From Bacteroidales bacterium (GTDB lineage Bacteria; Bacteroidota; Bacteroidia; Bacteroidales; Bacteroidaceae), in contig SFCP01000050.1 in assembly GCA_004558535.1 (NCBI GenBank), positions 1-12,398 of the forward strand: a DNA stretch of 12,398 nt, given 5' to 3'. The translations under genes were made by a program, and so were the position numbers. The notes beneath the pieces were generated by a model. The model was given only the letters and a program-made list of their open reading frames with translations, had not been told where the DNA came from and searched no databases. Shown in pieces: positions 1 to 8,910 of this stretch. Every line of letters starts with the position of its first letter. Position 1 is the stretch's first letter.

Positions 1-27
1 AAATAGCAACTTTGACGACCTAAAAAA

Positions 28-58
28 TTTGCCACCTCAAACACTTCCACTATATTTG
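28..58 (+). promoter_or_regulatory. Upstream Bacteroidetes-type promoter (distal)
   Basis: TTTG at 28-31 and TATATTTG at 51-58 are separated by 19 bases. This matches the known Bacteroidetes primary-sigma consensus (TTTG at -33, TAnnTTTG at -7). Transcription would start near base 65. That is about 250 bases before susC and upstream of a second consensus promoter at 239-269. No credible protein gene follows before susC. The site may therefore give a long susC leader or a separate small RNA. The call rests on consensus match only. Confidence 0.6.
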
Positions 59-238
59 CAGTCTCTGTCGGTTGCTTCTCCCCATAGGCCACCGCCGAAT
101 GGGCCATCTCGCACACTTACTTTCCGAAAAACCTAATACCACAGAGGGAATACCACCTCCCCAAAAGGTTTTTTTTCGGCTGAAAAGGCAAAAAGCCCTC
201 CTATGAAAGGCACTGCGCAAAATAAAGACACCAAATTT
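59..238 (+). other. Non-coding stretch with inverted repeat, between two promoters
   Basis: This stretch holds no credible gene. The only long frame across it, on the minus strand, resembles nothing recognisable and starts inside the promoter. It contains an imperfect inverted repeat: ccgaaaaacct at 124-134 against aggttttttttcgg at 166-179, with extra T's in the right arm. A small gagg/cctc stem could form in the loop. The run of eight T's at 169-176 could act as a weak terminator for a transcript from the 28-58 promoter, giving a short RNA of roughly 110 bases, but the stem just before the T-run is poor. A structured 5' leader or nothing functional are equally possible. Confidence 0.3.
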
Positions 239-269
239 TTTGCCTTGCATTTTCGATTTATTACCTTTG
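239..269 (+). promoter_or_regulatory. Promoter of the susC-susD-GH85 operon
   Basis: TTTG at 239-242 and TACCTTTG at 262-269 are 19 bases apart, an excellent match to the Bacteroidetes promoter consensus. The -7 element ends 47 bases before the susC start codon, which predicts a leader of about 40 bases. No repeat resembling an operator or a recognisable ECF-sigma site is obvious beside it. How the locus is switched on by glycan cannot be read from here. Confidence 0.75.
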
Positions 270-316
270 CAACGGTATTCTAAACACGTGAAACGATATC
301 CTTAAATCATAAATTT

Positions 317-3300
317 ATGAAGCAAATCAAAACCGTAGGATTTTCTCTGCTGACCGCTTCGGTTCTGGGAGTACCACTCTCCATGATTCCGACCAGTGTG
401 TGGGCAGAAACCAGCATCATTCAGCAAAATGGTGTAGTGAAAGGTGTGGTCAAGGACAATAGCGGCGAACCCCTGATGGGCGCAGTTGTCTTTGCCGTAG
501 GCACCAAATCAACTACCACGACCGACGAAAACGGCGCCTTCACCCTGAAAGGCGTGAAAGCCGGCGCCACCATCCGCGTCTCCCTGATAGGCTACACCCG
601 TCAGGACGTGAAATGGAACGGAGGCTCGATGACATTTACACTGACCGAGGAAAGCAATACGCTCAACGAAGCCGTGGTCACCGCCATGGGTATCGTGCGC
701 AAGGAAAAGTCGCTGACCTATGCCACACAGCAGATCAAGGCCGACGAACTCATGAAAGTGCAGGACGCCAACCTGGTCAACTCCATGGAAGGCAAGATTT
801 CCGGCGTCACCATCACCCCCAGCTCCGGTGGTGCAGGCGGTGCGTCGAAGATTGTGCTCCGTGGTAACAAGTCCATCCTCGGTAACAACTCGCCCCTTAT
901 CGTCGTGGACGGTATTCCCATGACCAACAACACGCGCGGACAGATTGGCGACGTGGCCGGACTGATGAATACCTCTACCTCCGAGGGTTCGGACCCCCTG
1001 TCCATGATTAACCCCGACGACATCGAGTCGATGAACGTGCTCAAGGGCGCCAACGCTGCCGCCCTCTACGGTTCGGCTGCTGCCAACGGCGTCATCATGA
1101 TTACCACCAAGAAAGGTAAAGAGGGCAAAATCGACATCGCCTTCAACTCGAACGTCACCTTCAGCAACCCCCTCCTCACACCCGAAATCCAAAACCTCTA
1201 TGGTGCAGCACGCCGCGACGCCAGTGGCAACGTGACAAGCTACGGCGCCAACAGCTGGGGCGCACGCCTCACCGGCAGCGGCACCTACACCTACGACATG
1301 GCCATGCCCGACCTCGTCTACAAGGAGGGAGCTATCAACGAACTGCACCTGCGCAACTATGGCAAGGACGACATCGCCGACTTCTTCGAGACAGCAGTCA
1401 ACACAAACAACTCTATCTCGCTGTCGGGCGGTACCGAGAAAGTACGCTCCTATGTGTCCTACTCCAACTCGCACAGCAACGGTATGATACCCGACAACAC
1501 GTACAACCGTAATACCTTCGCCTTCCGCCAAAACTACAACCTGTGGAAGCGCGTGACGATTGACGTGAGTGCAGACTACATGCAGACAAAAACACAAAAC
1601 CGTATGTCGGGCGGTACCTGCGGTAACCCCGTCTACGACCTCTACACGATGCCGCGCGACGTCAACCTGGATTACTACAAGGACCACTACTATTACGACA
1701 ACGCCACCTGGATGTCCAGCGGCTACACCATCGACCCCAATACAGGACAGCTCGTCGGCGGCAACCGCTACTACCAGAACGTGAACGGCGTATACCAGGA
1801 AGTCTACGGACGCGCCGAGCTCACCGGCATAGCCCAGCAGTGGGTCTACCAGAACGCCATGAACAACAACCCCTACTGGCTGGCCAAGCAAAACCGCAGC
1901 ACACAGCGCGAAGACCGCTTCTCGGCCAAGTTCCAAGGCAAAGTGGACATCTACGACGGACTCTCCTTCCAGGCACGCGTCTCCATCGACCACACCAAGT
2001 TCAACGAGGAAAGCTATCGCTACGCCACGACCTGGGGACCCACCGACGTTTATCGCTACGGTACCTACAGCATCGGCTCCAACCGCAGCAATGAAATCTA
2101 TACCGACTACCTGCTCTCCTACAACAAGACCTTCAACGACGAATGGAGTGTATCGGCCACAGCAGGTTGGGTAGGCCACACCATCCAAGGCAACAACTAC
2201 AACACTTACCTCGGTGCAGCCACCGTCAACATCATGCAAAACGGCGTCACCACCGGCATACCTACCGTTGTCAACTGGTTTGACCCCTCAGGAGGCGACA
2301 TGGGCGTGACGCACAAGAGCAAGAGCAGCAATTGGGACAAGGCAGCCCTCTTCACCGCCCAGTTAGGCTGGAAAGACATGGTCTACATCGACGGTTCCTA
2401 CCGCCGCGACTGGTATCGCGTGTTCAAGCAATTCTCTTACCTCGGTGCAGACGACAACTACGGCTACTTCGGCTTCGGTGCCAGCGCAGTGCTCACCTCT
2501 CTGTTCCATCTGCCCAAATGGGTCAGCTATGCCAAGTATCGCCTGAGCTACTCTGAAGTAGGTAACTCCATCCCCAACAGCATCTACAACGCTGTAAGCA
2601 ACAACATCATCACCGGCGGTACGACCAGCAGCTCCTACAACTCCTTCTACCCCATCCCCGAAAAGACCAAGTCCTTTGAAACAGGTCTCGAGATGCTGTT
2701 CTTCTACAGCGCACTCAATGCCGACATTACTTACTACAACTCGGCAATGCACAACTCCTACCTGAACATCACCGGACTCAACGGCAAGACGCAGCCCGTC
2801 AACTCGGGTGTCATCCGCAACCAGGGTATCGAGCTCTCGCTCGGCTACAACTGGACCATCAACCGCGACTGGCGCTGGAAAACCAACGTAAACTTCTCCT
2901 ACAACCACAACAAGATCGAGAAGACCTACAAGGATAAGTACGGCAACAGCAAGGAAATGGTACAAAGCATCGCCAGTGGTAAGGTTCAAGTCAACTACAA
3001 CGAGGGCGACGCCTATGGTGACCTCTACGTGACGGATTTCGCACGCTGGCGCGACGATGTATACCAGGCAGCCGACGGTACACTCAACCACGACGGCAAC
3101 GGTACGCTCGTCCACAAAGCCGGCGACATCTACATCGCCGATGGTACAGGCGCTCCCTCCATCAACGGCAACCTGATGTACGTCAGCCAAGCCGGAGTGG
3201 TCAAGACACAAAAGGGAGAGAAGTTTGGCAAATACGCCGGCAACCTCAACTCGAAGTTCCAGCTCTCTTGGGCCAACACTTTCAGCTACAAGGATTTCTC

Positions 3301-3775
3301 GCTCTACATCCTGATCAACGGCCGCATCGGCGGTAAGGTCATCTCCCTCACCGAGGGTTATCTGGACAAGCTCGGCGTGTCGAAACGCACAGGCGACGCA
3401 CGTGCCTATGCCGAAGCCAATAACATCTACACCGCCAACGGTGAGCTCGGTATGTACATCAACGAAGGACGCGACCTCGTCAGCATCGAAGACTACTACT
3501 ATGCCGTAGGTTCCAACGACGCCTCCAGCTACATCTACAACGCTACGAACTTCCGCCTGCGCGAACTTTCGCTCGGCTACACGTTCCGCAACCTGCTCGG
3601 CGAGGGCAAGAACCTCAGCCTCTCGGTAATCGGTCGCAACCTGTTCTTCCTTTATAAGGACAGCCCCGTCGATCCCGACATCTCTGTCTCCACTGCCAAC
3701 GGTCTGGGCGGCATCGATATGTTCAATGTGCCCTCCGAGCGCTCCTTCGGTGTGAATTTGAAACTGAACTTCTAA
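317..3775 (+). CDS. SusC-like TonB-dependent outer-membrane oligosaccharide transporter
   Basis: Full-length SusC-family protein of 1152 residues. Seen in order: a signal peptide ending near residue 30 (cleavage after SVWA); a carboxypeptidase-regulatory-like beta-sandwich at about 41-112 (GVVKDNSGEPLMGAVV); a plug domain at about 115-265 with the family signatures VVDGIPM (196-202) and NPDDIESMNVLKGANAAALYGSAAANG within 232-258; then a long beta-barrel ending in an aromatic residue (LKLNF). In this family the barrel imports oligosaccharides across the outer membrane using TonB energy, capped by a SusD lipoprotein. It is the first gene of a + strand operon, 103 bases before susD. Its close link to a GH85 enzyme suggests an N-glycan-derived substrate, but that is inference. 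No N-terminal signalling (STN) domain is seen, so regulation by an anti-sigma partner is less likely. The start codon follows a good promoter and begins a normal signal peptide. Confidence 0.95.
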   Translation: MKQIKTVGFSLLTASVLGVPLSMIPTSVWAETSIIQQNGVVKGVVKDNSGEPLMGAVVFAVGTKSTTTTDENGAFTLKGVKAGATIRVSLIGYTRQDVKWNGGSMTFTLTEESNTLNEAVVTAMGIVRKEKSLTYATQQIKADELMKVQDANLVNSMEGKISGVTITPSSGGAGGASKIVLRGNKSILGNNSPLIVVDGIPMTNNTRGQIGDVAGLMNTSTSEGSDPLSMINPDDIESMNVLKGANAAALYGSAAANGVIMITTKKGKEGKIDIAFNSNVTFSNPLLTPEIQNLYGAARRDASGNVTSYGANSWGARLTGSGTYTYDMAMPDLVYKEGAINELHLRNYGKDDIADFFETAVNTNNSISLSGGTEKVRSYVSYSNSHSNGMIPDNTYNRNTFAFRQNYNLWKRVTIDVSADYMQTKTQNRMSGGTCGNPVYDLYTMPRDVNLDYYKDHYYYDNATWMSSGYTIDPNTGQLVGGNRYYQNVNGVYQEVYGRAELTGIAQQWVYQNAMNNNPYWLAKQNRSTQREDRFSAKFQGKVDIYDGLSFQARVSIDHTKFNEESYRYATTWGPTDVYRYGTYSIGSNRSNEIYTDYLLSYNKTFNDEWSVSATAGWVGHTIQGNNYNTYLGAATVNIMQNGVTTGIPTVVNWFDPSGGDMGVTHKSKSSNWDKAALFTAQLGWKDMVYIDGSYRRDWYRVFKQFSYLGADDNYGYFGFGASAVLTSLFHLPKWVSYAKYRLSYSEVGNSIPNSIYNAVSNNIITGGTTSSSYNSFYPIPEKTKSFETGLEMLFFYSALNADITYYNSAMHNSYLNITGLNGKTQPVNSGVIRNQGIELSLGYNWTINRDWRWKTNVNFSYNHNKIEKTYKDKYGNSKEMVQSIASGKVQVNYNEGDAYGDLYVTDFARWRDDVYQAADGTLNHDGNGTLVHKAGDIYIADGTGAPSINGNLMYVSQAGVVKTQKGEKFGKYAGNLNSKFQLSWANTFSYKDFSLYILINGRIGGKVISLTEGYLDKLGVSKRTGDARAYAEANNIYTANGELGMYINEGRDLVSIEDYYYAVGSNDASSYIYNATNFRLRELSLGYTFRNLLGEGKNLSLSVIGRNLFFLYKDSPVDPDISVSTANGLGGIDMFNVPSERSFGVNLKLNF

Positions 3776-3787
3776 CACAGTCGGACG

Positions 3788-3800
3788 GAAGTCGGACTTC
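3788..3800. repeat. Short palindrome in the susC-susD gap
   Basis: GAAGTC-G-GACTTC, a 6-bp arm palindrome, lies 12 bases after the susC stop. Its central 11 bases (AAGTCGGACTT) recur exactly at the centre of the larger palindrome at 9025-9045. There is no T-run, so it is not a terminator. It could be a protein-binding site or chance. Confidence 0.35.
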
Positions 3801-3878
3801 GGACCACGCAAACCCGCGCTGCCTCCGCGCTCCGGCTTCCCAAACTCACCTAACCCCTATCTAAAAACAACTATCGTC

Positions 3879-5693
3879 ATGAAAAAAATAATTTTCCTCG
3901 GCGCCCTGGCCGTTACCGCCCTTGGCATCCAGTCTTGCTTGGACTACGATGACCCCGGCTCCGAACTTTCCGTGAACCAAAGCACGACCGAGACCACCGT
4001 CTACCACGGCAACGCCGACTCGCTCGGCTACCGCCGAGCCTTCTCCCCCGAGGAAGTGCAGGCAGGTATCGACACGCTTAATAAATACAAGTACCTGAAC
4101 CAAAGCCTCACGGGACAGTATTGCCTGCGCGGCGCCAAGGAGGGAAATGTGCCCCAGGCACACGCCTACCAGCGCCAGTATAGCCTCGGTCCCGACGCTT
4201 ATGCGCAATACTTCACCGTACCTCACAAGGACTTCATGTACGGTACGCTCACCTCGACCTACAATGTTTCCGAGGAATTCAACGGCGATCCCCTCGGAGC
4301 CTACACTATGGTGAAGAATGCCCTCATGCCTCTCCTCAATCACCCGGCTATTGACTCCATTCCCGAAATCAAGGCCATCAACCTGCTCTACTATTGCGTC
4401 TCCGCACAGGAGAAAGCCGACCTCTCCGGTCCTTTCACCTACATAGAGGACAAGCAGAACTCCGAAGAGCCGACCGAGTACAACGACATGAAGACCATAT
4501 ATTATGGTATCGTCGAGAACCTGGACAGCATCGTGGCTTGCCTGAAATACTATGACGAGCAAGTGAAGCTTGGCGACGAGGGAACGCGTCCCGCCTGGTA
4601 CAAATCTACCATCGAGAAGATCCTGAAGAGATATTGCACGACATCGCGCGCCATGATGACAGGCGACTGGTCGATGGACAGCTACATCCGTCTGGCCAAC
4701 TCCCTGAAACTGCGTATGGCCCTGCACATCGTCAAGGTGGAACCCGACGTAGCACAGCGCTGGGCCGAGGAGGCCGTGGCCTCCGGCGTAGTGGAAAATG
4801 CCGATCAGCAACATGCGCTCTATCCCACCATCTCCGGATTTACTCATCCGCTCATCGACATCGCCAACTCTTGGGGTGACCTGCGTATGTGTGCCTCCTT
4901 CGAGAGCCTGCTCAGCAGTCTGAACCATCCTTACCTGAACTACCTCTTCACGAAAAACGGAAATCCCATCCTCAACGAGAAGACAGGCGAAGAATATCCC
5001 GCCAACTCTTTCGTTTGCGGCATCCGTGCCGGCGAACTGGTAGGCGAGGGACAGACCTACCCCTTGAATCCGCTTGAGGCCTACTCCACCATTGTCAACA
5101 GCACCATGGCTATGGCTCCGCTCTACCTCGTGAAATGGGCAGAAGTCGACTTCCTGCGCGCCGAGGGAGCACTGCGTGGATGGAACATGGGCGGCACGGC
5201 CGAGTTCTTCTACAACCGCGGTATCGAAAACGCTTACCTTGACGACTCCTCCATGCCCAATTCCGCCTACACCGGCGCCCTGTCTGACTACATGGCCCAG
5301 GAAAGCCCCGTGGACTACGTCAGCAAGGATCCCAGAGGCTTGAACGAAGACTGGCCCAGCGTGACGAAGATTGGTGTGAAGTGGAACGAAAGCGATGCTC
5401 CCGAGGTAAAACTCGAGAAGATTATCACGCAGAAATATATCGCCCTCTTCCCCCTCTCCACCGAGGCTTGGGCTGAGATGCGCCGCACGGGTTATCCCAA
5501 GGTATTCCCCGTCCTGAACACCGACGACGGCGATGGTTCCATCCAGCAGGGCGAGATGATCCGCCGCATCCCCTGGAACGCCAGCGATCCCCTTGTCATT
5601 TCCTGCATCAACGCCTCCGGTATTCCCGCACTGGGCGGCGAGGATTTGCAAGCCACCCGCCTGTGGTGGGATGCCGACGTTCCCAACTTCTAA
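3879..5693 (+). CDS. SusD-like surface glycan-binding lipoprotein
   Basis: A 604-residue SusD-family lipoprotein that binds glycan at the cell surface and forms the lid of the SusC barrel encoded just upstream. The N-terminus is a lipoprotein signal with the modified Cys at residue 20 (GIQSC). It is followed by acidic residues (LDYDD), as in the Bacteroidetes lipoprotein export signal that directs proteins to the outside of the outer membrane. Typical helical-repeat sequence follows, including SLKLRMALHIVKVEPDVAQ in the middle of the protein. The C-terminus, with GGEDLQATRLWWD, fits the SusD-like_2 type subgroup. It starts 103 bases after susC and is followed 87 bases later by the GH85 gene, with a stable hairpin in that gap. 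The substrate cannot be read from the sequence; the neighbour suggests an N-glycan oligosaccharide. The start is the ATG giving a normal lipoprotein signal. Confidence 0.93.
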   Translation: MKKIIFLGALAVTALGIQSCLDYDDPGSELSVNQSTTETTVYHGNADSLGYRRAFSPEEVQAGIDTLNKYKYLNQSLTGQYCLRGAKEGNVPQAHAYQRQYSLGPDAYAQYFTVPHKDFMYGTLTSTYNVSEEFNGDPLGAYTMVKNALMPLLNHPAIDSIPEIKAINLLYYCVSAQEKADLSGPFTYIEDKQNSEEPTEYNDMKTIYYGIVENLDSIVACLKYYDEQVKLGDEGTRPAWYKSTIEKILKRYCTTSRAMMTGDWSMDSYIRLANSLKLRMALHIVKVEPDVAQRWAEEAVASGVVENADQQHALYPTISGFTHPLIDIANSWGDLRMCASFESLLSSLNHPYLNYLFTKNGNPILNEKTGEEYPANSFVCGIRAGELVGEGQTYPLNPLEAYSTIVNSTMAMAPLYLVKWAEVDFLRAEGALRGWNMGGTAEFFYNRGIENAYLDDSSMPNSAYTGALSDYMAQESPVDYVSKDPRGLNEDWPSVTKIGVKWNESDAPEVKLEKIITQKYIALFPLSTEAWAEMRRTGYPKVFPVLNTDDGDGSIQQGEMIRRIPWNASDPLVISCINASGIPALGGEDLQATRLWWDADVPNF

Positions 5694-5704
5694 GTACCCT
5701 TTGC

Positions 5705-5738
5705 GTGGAGCTACGGGCCTTGTGGCCTGTAGCTCCAC
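5705..5738 (+). promoter_or_regulatory. Stable intercistronic stem-loop between susD and the GH85 gene
   Basis: GTGGAGCTAC at 5705-5714 pairs perfectly with GTAGCTCCAC at 5729-5738. The stem continues inward through a G-T wobble and GGCC/GGCC to a TTGT tetraloop, about 15 bp in all. It starts 11 bases after the susD stop and ends 42 bases before the GH85 start. No T-run follows (ATACATATC), so it is not a classical intrinsic terminator. It may protect the 3' end of the susCD message, cause partial termination, or set different levels of transporter and enzyme. Confidence 0.7.
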
Positions 5739-5780
5739 ATACATATCAACTATCATTTTAACCTTAAAAACACACTACAC

Positions 5781-8700
5781 ATGAAAAAGAGTACACTTGC
5801 AGGTCTGGCCATGCTTATGCTGGCTGCCTCGGGCACTCCCGCCATGGCCCAGAACGAAATCTACGACTTTTCGGGCTTCACGGACAGCGGACTGCTGAAA
5901 CTCTTCTACAATGCACTGCAGGATGGTCGCAAGTACCCGACGATGGAGGAGTTTGAAGCCGCCGGTATCCAAGCTTCCGACATCGCCTTCGTGCGTTCGC
6001 ACGTACGCCGTGCCGAGATAATGTCGCGCGCCGACCGCCTGGTTCCCACCACGTACGAGACGCGTAATCTTTGGGCCAACCTGCCGATGGACGTTGGCTC
6101 GGGCGGCGATGCCGGCTACCCCGGCAGCAAGTTTGCCGCCGATGTATATTCCATGTGGCAGTACACCAACCTGTTCGGCTCCTGGAACCACAGCATTTTC
6201 CAGGCTCCCGGCTGCTGGGTCGACGCTGCCCACCGCAACGGTACGGACATCTTCTCCGGTATCAAGTTCTTTGAAAGCTGGACCGCAGGAAGCGGCGATG
6301 CCGCCTACACCAAGCTTATCACGGAAAAGGACGGCAACGGCAACTTCAAGTATGTAGAGCCGCTCATCAACTGCCTGATGTACTTCGGCTCCGATGGTAT
6401 CAACTACAACTGGGAAGACTCTTCCTACAGTGACGAAGACTGCACCGCCTTCCACAAGCAGCTTTACAAGAAAGCAGCCGAGCAGGGCTTCCTCAACTTC
6501 CACGCCGGCATCTACACAGCCAACTCGACCCTCTCCACAGGCAATGCTGACGCCCTCTTCGGTAACAGCGAGACCGGACGCACCTTTGACCTGATGCTCA
6601 ACTACTCCGGCGGCGACTTCTCCTATGGTATCGGCTCCTCCGTCACGGCTGCCGAAAACGCCATGGGCACTGCTGAAGGCCTCTACACCGGCGTGTGGAT
6701 CGTAGGAATGGACCGTCGCTGGACCGCCCTCGACGAGAACCCCCAAGCCCACAAGTGCGGCGTCTGCATCTGGGGTGAACACGGCCAAAGCCGCTTCATG
6801 AGCTACAACTCAGGCGCCGATGCCTTCGACACCCAGGCCAATTACCAGCGTCTGCTCGAACGCGGATTCTCCGGCGGTAACCGCAACCCGGCCTTCCGTC
6901 CCGAAGTCAGCAACTCGGGCAACAACTGGGAGACCACTGCCGACAAACTGCCCCTCCAGACCTTCTGCGGATTTGCACAGTTCATTCCCGAACGCTCGGC
7001 TATCCAGGGCAACCTCCCCTTCGGCACCCACTTCACGCTGGGTAACGGCGAGCGCTACTACTACAAGGGAAAGAAAACTGCCGGCAGCTGGTACAACATG
7101 GGCGCACAGGACATCGTGCCCACCTATCGCTGGTTGGTTTACGACGCCGGCACGACAACCGTCAGCACGGCCATCCAACCCAATTATACCCACACCGACG
7201 CCTACACCGGCGGCTCCTGCGTTGAGCTCAGCGGACAGGCCACAGCCAGCGGTACCGACATCGTGCTCTACAAGACCAACCTGACCGTCAGCGGAAGCAA
7301 TCCCTACGTCAAGGTGGCCGTCAAGACGGGCAAGGCCGGCAACACACCGACCAACCTCTACGTCATCATCAAGAAGCAGGGCAGCGACCAGTGGATCGAA
7401 GTGCCCGTCGGTGCCACTCAGGGTCAGACCTGGGAGGAATTCAAGGTCAATGTGGACGGCCTCGCCACCGGCGATGTAGTCGAAAAGATTGGTCTGCGCG
7501 TCAAGGGCGACGACAGCAACTACAAACTCCTCGTCGGCAAACTCGAACTCAACGACAACAGCACCGCTCTGCCTGCTGAAGTCAAGGACGTAGTAGTCGA
7601 AGTAAAGGATGAATACCAGAATTCGCTCTCGGCCAAGATCTTCTGGAACGTAGCCGCCGAGGCACAGGACCGTGCCGACTGGGGCTTGCTCTACAACGAC
7701 GAAGCCAACATCGATCACTTCGAAATCCTCTACAAGAACGGCGAAAACGGCCGCGTATCCGAGATTGGCCGCACCTCCTCTTGGGGTACGTTCATCGGCG
7801 ACATCTACTTCAGCTCTGCTGACGAGAAGCCCTACATCGGCGTCCGCTCCGTATCGACCGACCTCAAGACGTATTCGAAAGTACAGTGGGTAGCCGTGCC
7901 GCGCAATGCCGCCGCTCCCGAGCGCGAAGAGGTGGATAGCTACGGCGTAAGTGCCATGGATCCCAACTGCGAAGGCGCAGCCATCGCACGCCAGCAGCGC
8001 TACTTGACGGCCGTGACCACCACCGGTGCTACCGAAAACCTCAACTACTCGGCCTCCGGCCCCGTGGCTGACGGAAGCCAGTATGCCGATGCCCGCAACC
8101 AAGTCCTCAAGGTAAAACAGGGCCAGGATATCACGATGAACATCAAGGCTGCCGACTTCAGCGACGGATTGAAGTGGTGCTTCCTCGGCGGATGGATGGA
8201 CCTCAACGGCAGTGGCGACTTCGATCACCCGCTCCCCGTACAGCGCACCGACGCTGAAATCGCCGCCGGCAATACCGACGTAGACCCCGAGGGCGAACGC
8301 CTCTTCTTCGCCGGCAACCTCCGTGCCGCTACGCCCGAGTTCCAAAGCGCCGATGGCGTCTCCTTCACCTTCCACATCCCCGAAGATGCTACCCCCGGCA
8401 ATAGCCGTCTGCGCATCGTCTTCTCGGATGCATGGTTCGCCGGTATGTTCCTCCCCACCGGCCTCCACGCCAAGGGCTTCACCATCGATTTCGGCGTCGA
8501 AATCACCGGTACGAACCCGGGACGCGCCGCTGCTGACACCCGCGACCAGGGTGTGGCCGACGAGCCCGAACAGCTGGAAGGCGGTACCGTGGGTATCCAC
8601 AACGTCAGCGACAATGGCGTGAGCCGTGCCGTCATCAGTGGCAAGGACCTCAACCTGCAGAACGTAGAAAAGGCTTGGATCTACAGCGCCGATGGTAAGT

Positions 8701-8822
8701 TCGTCAAGTTCGTCAAGAACAACCCGACCTCCATCAACCTGTCCGGCCTCGTGCCCGGTGCCTACATCATCAAGATGCAGAACGGCAGCGTCCTCCGCAG
8801 CAACAAGTTCCTCGTGAAGTAA
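5781..8822 (+). CDS. GH85-type endo-beta-N-acetylglucosaminidase with T9SS sorting domain
   Basis: A 1013-residue secreted enzyme. A signal peptide ends near residue 23-24 (TPAMAQ). The catalytic domain (about 90-450) shows GH85 hallmarks: WVDAAHRNG (146-154) and DGINYNWE (205-212), where N210 and E212 form the Asn-x-Glu catalytic pair of the family. GH85 enzymes cut between the two core GlcNAc residues of N-glycans by substrate-assisted catalysis. Next come a beta-sandwich at about 465-590 (AYTGGSCVELSG, as in other GH85 proteins), an Fn3-like stretch at about 596-708, and a GEVED-like module at about 720-910 (GGWMDLNGSGDFD). Last is a T9SS type A sorting domain at about 940-1013 (IYSADGKFVK, LVPGAYIIKM, ending NKFLVK). 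It is therefore predicted to be secreted or cell-surface attached via T9SS rather than being a lipoprotein like most PUL surface enzymes. It is last in the operon and followed by a strong terminator. Fine specificity (high-mannose or complex glycans) is not readable. Confidence 0.88.
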   Translation: MKKSTLAGLAMLMLAASGTPAMAQNEIYDFSGFTDSGLLKLFYNALQDGRKYPTMEEFEAAGIQASDIAFVRSHVRRAEIMSRADRLVPTTYETRNLWANLPMDVGSGGDAGYPGSKFAADVYSMWQYTNLFGSWNHSIFQAPGCWVDAAHRNGTDIFSGIKFFESWTAGSGDAAYTKLITEKDGNGNFKYVEPLINCLMYFGSDGINYNWEDSSYSDEDCTAFHKQLYKKAAEQGFLNFHAGIYTANSTLSTGNADALFGNSETGRTFDLMLNYSGGDFSYGIGSSVTAAENAMGTAEGLYTGVWIVGMDRRWTALDENPQAHKCGVCIWGEHGQSRFMSYNSGADAFDTQANYQRLLERGFSGGNRNPAFRPEVSNSGNNWETTADKLPLQTFCGFAQFIPERSAIQGNLPFGTHFTLGNGERYYYKGKKTAGSWYNMGAQDIVPTYRWLVYDAGTTTVSTAIQPNYTHTDAYTGGSCVELSGQATASGTDIVLYKTNLTVSGSNPYVKVAVKTGKAGNTPTNLYVIIKKQGSDQWIEVPVGATQGQTWEEFKVNVDGLATGDVVEKIGLRVKGDDSNYKLLVGKLELNDNSTALPAEVKDVVVEVKDEYQNSLSAKIFWNVAAEAQDRADWGLLYNDEANIDHFEILYKNGENGRVSEIGRTSSWGTFIGDIYFSSADEKPYIGVRSVSTDLKTYSKVQWVAVPRNAAAPEREEVDSYGVSAMDPNCEGAAIARQQRYLTAVTTTGATENLNYSASGPVADGSQYADARNQVLKVKQGQDITMNIKAADFSDGLKWCFLGGWMDLNGSGDFDHPLPVQRTDAEIAAGNTDVDPEGERLFFAGNLRAATPEFQSADGVSFTFHIPEDATPGNSRLRIVFSDAWFAGMFLPTGLHAKGFTIDFGVEITGTNPGRAAADTRDQGVADEPEQLEGGTVGIHNVSDNGVSRAVISGKDLNLQNVEKAWIYSADGKFVKFVKNNPTSINLSGLVPGAYIIKMQNGSVLRSNKFLVK

Positions 8823-8849
8823 ACTTCCCGACCAACCATCTCCTATACC

Positions 8850-8882
8850 GAGCGGCCTCCCTCACCGGGGGCCGCTCTCTTT
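8850..8882 (+). terminator. Intrinsic terminator of the susC-susD-GH85 operon
   Basis: GAGCGGCC at 8850-8857 pairs perfectly with GGCCGCTC at 8870-8877. The stem can extend inward by three more pairs, including one wobble, to a six-base loop at 8861-8866. It is followed by TCTTT. It begins 28 bases after the GH85 stop codon, as expected for the operon's end. Confidence 0.85.
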
Positions 8883-8910
8883 GTGCCCCAGCGGCCCGCG
8901 CGACCGCCCG

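Noticed and set aside
50..250. Small protein on the minus strand upstream of susC
   Set aside because: No recognisable features, it overlaps both promoters, and its composition is unconvincing.
509..2239. Long open frame antisense to susC (and similar ones antisense to susC at 2363-3811, susD at 3861-5756 and the GH85 gene at 5775-6788 and 6810-8600)
   Set aside because: Each lies opposite a clear family gene. The translations are Val/Gly-rich without recognisable domains, and the openness follows from codon choice in the sense gene, which rarely uses codons whose complement is a stop.
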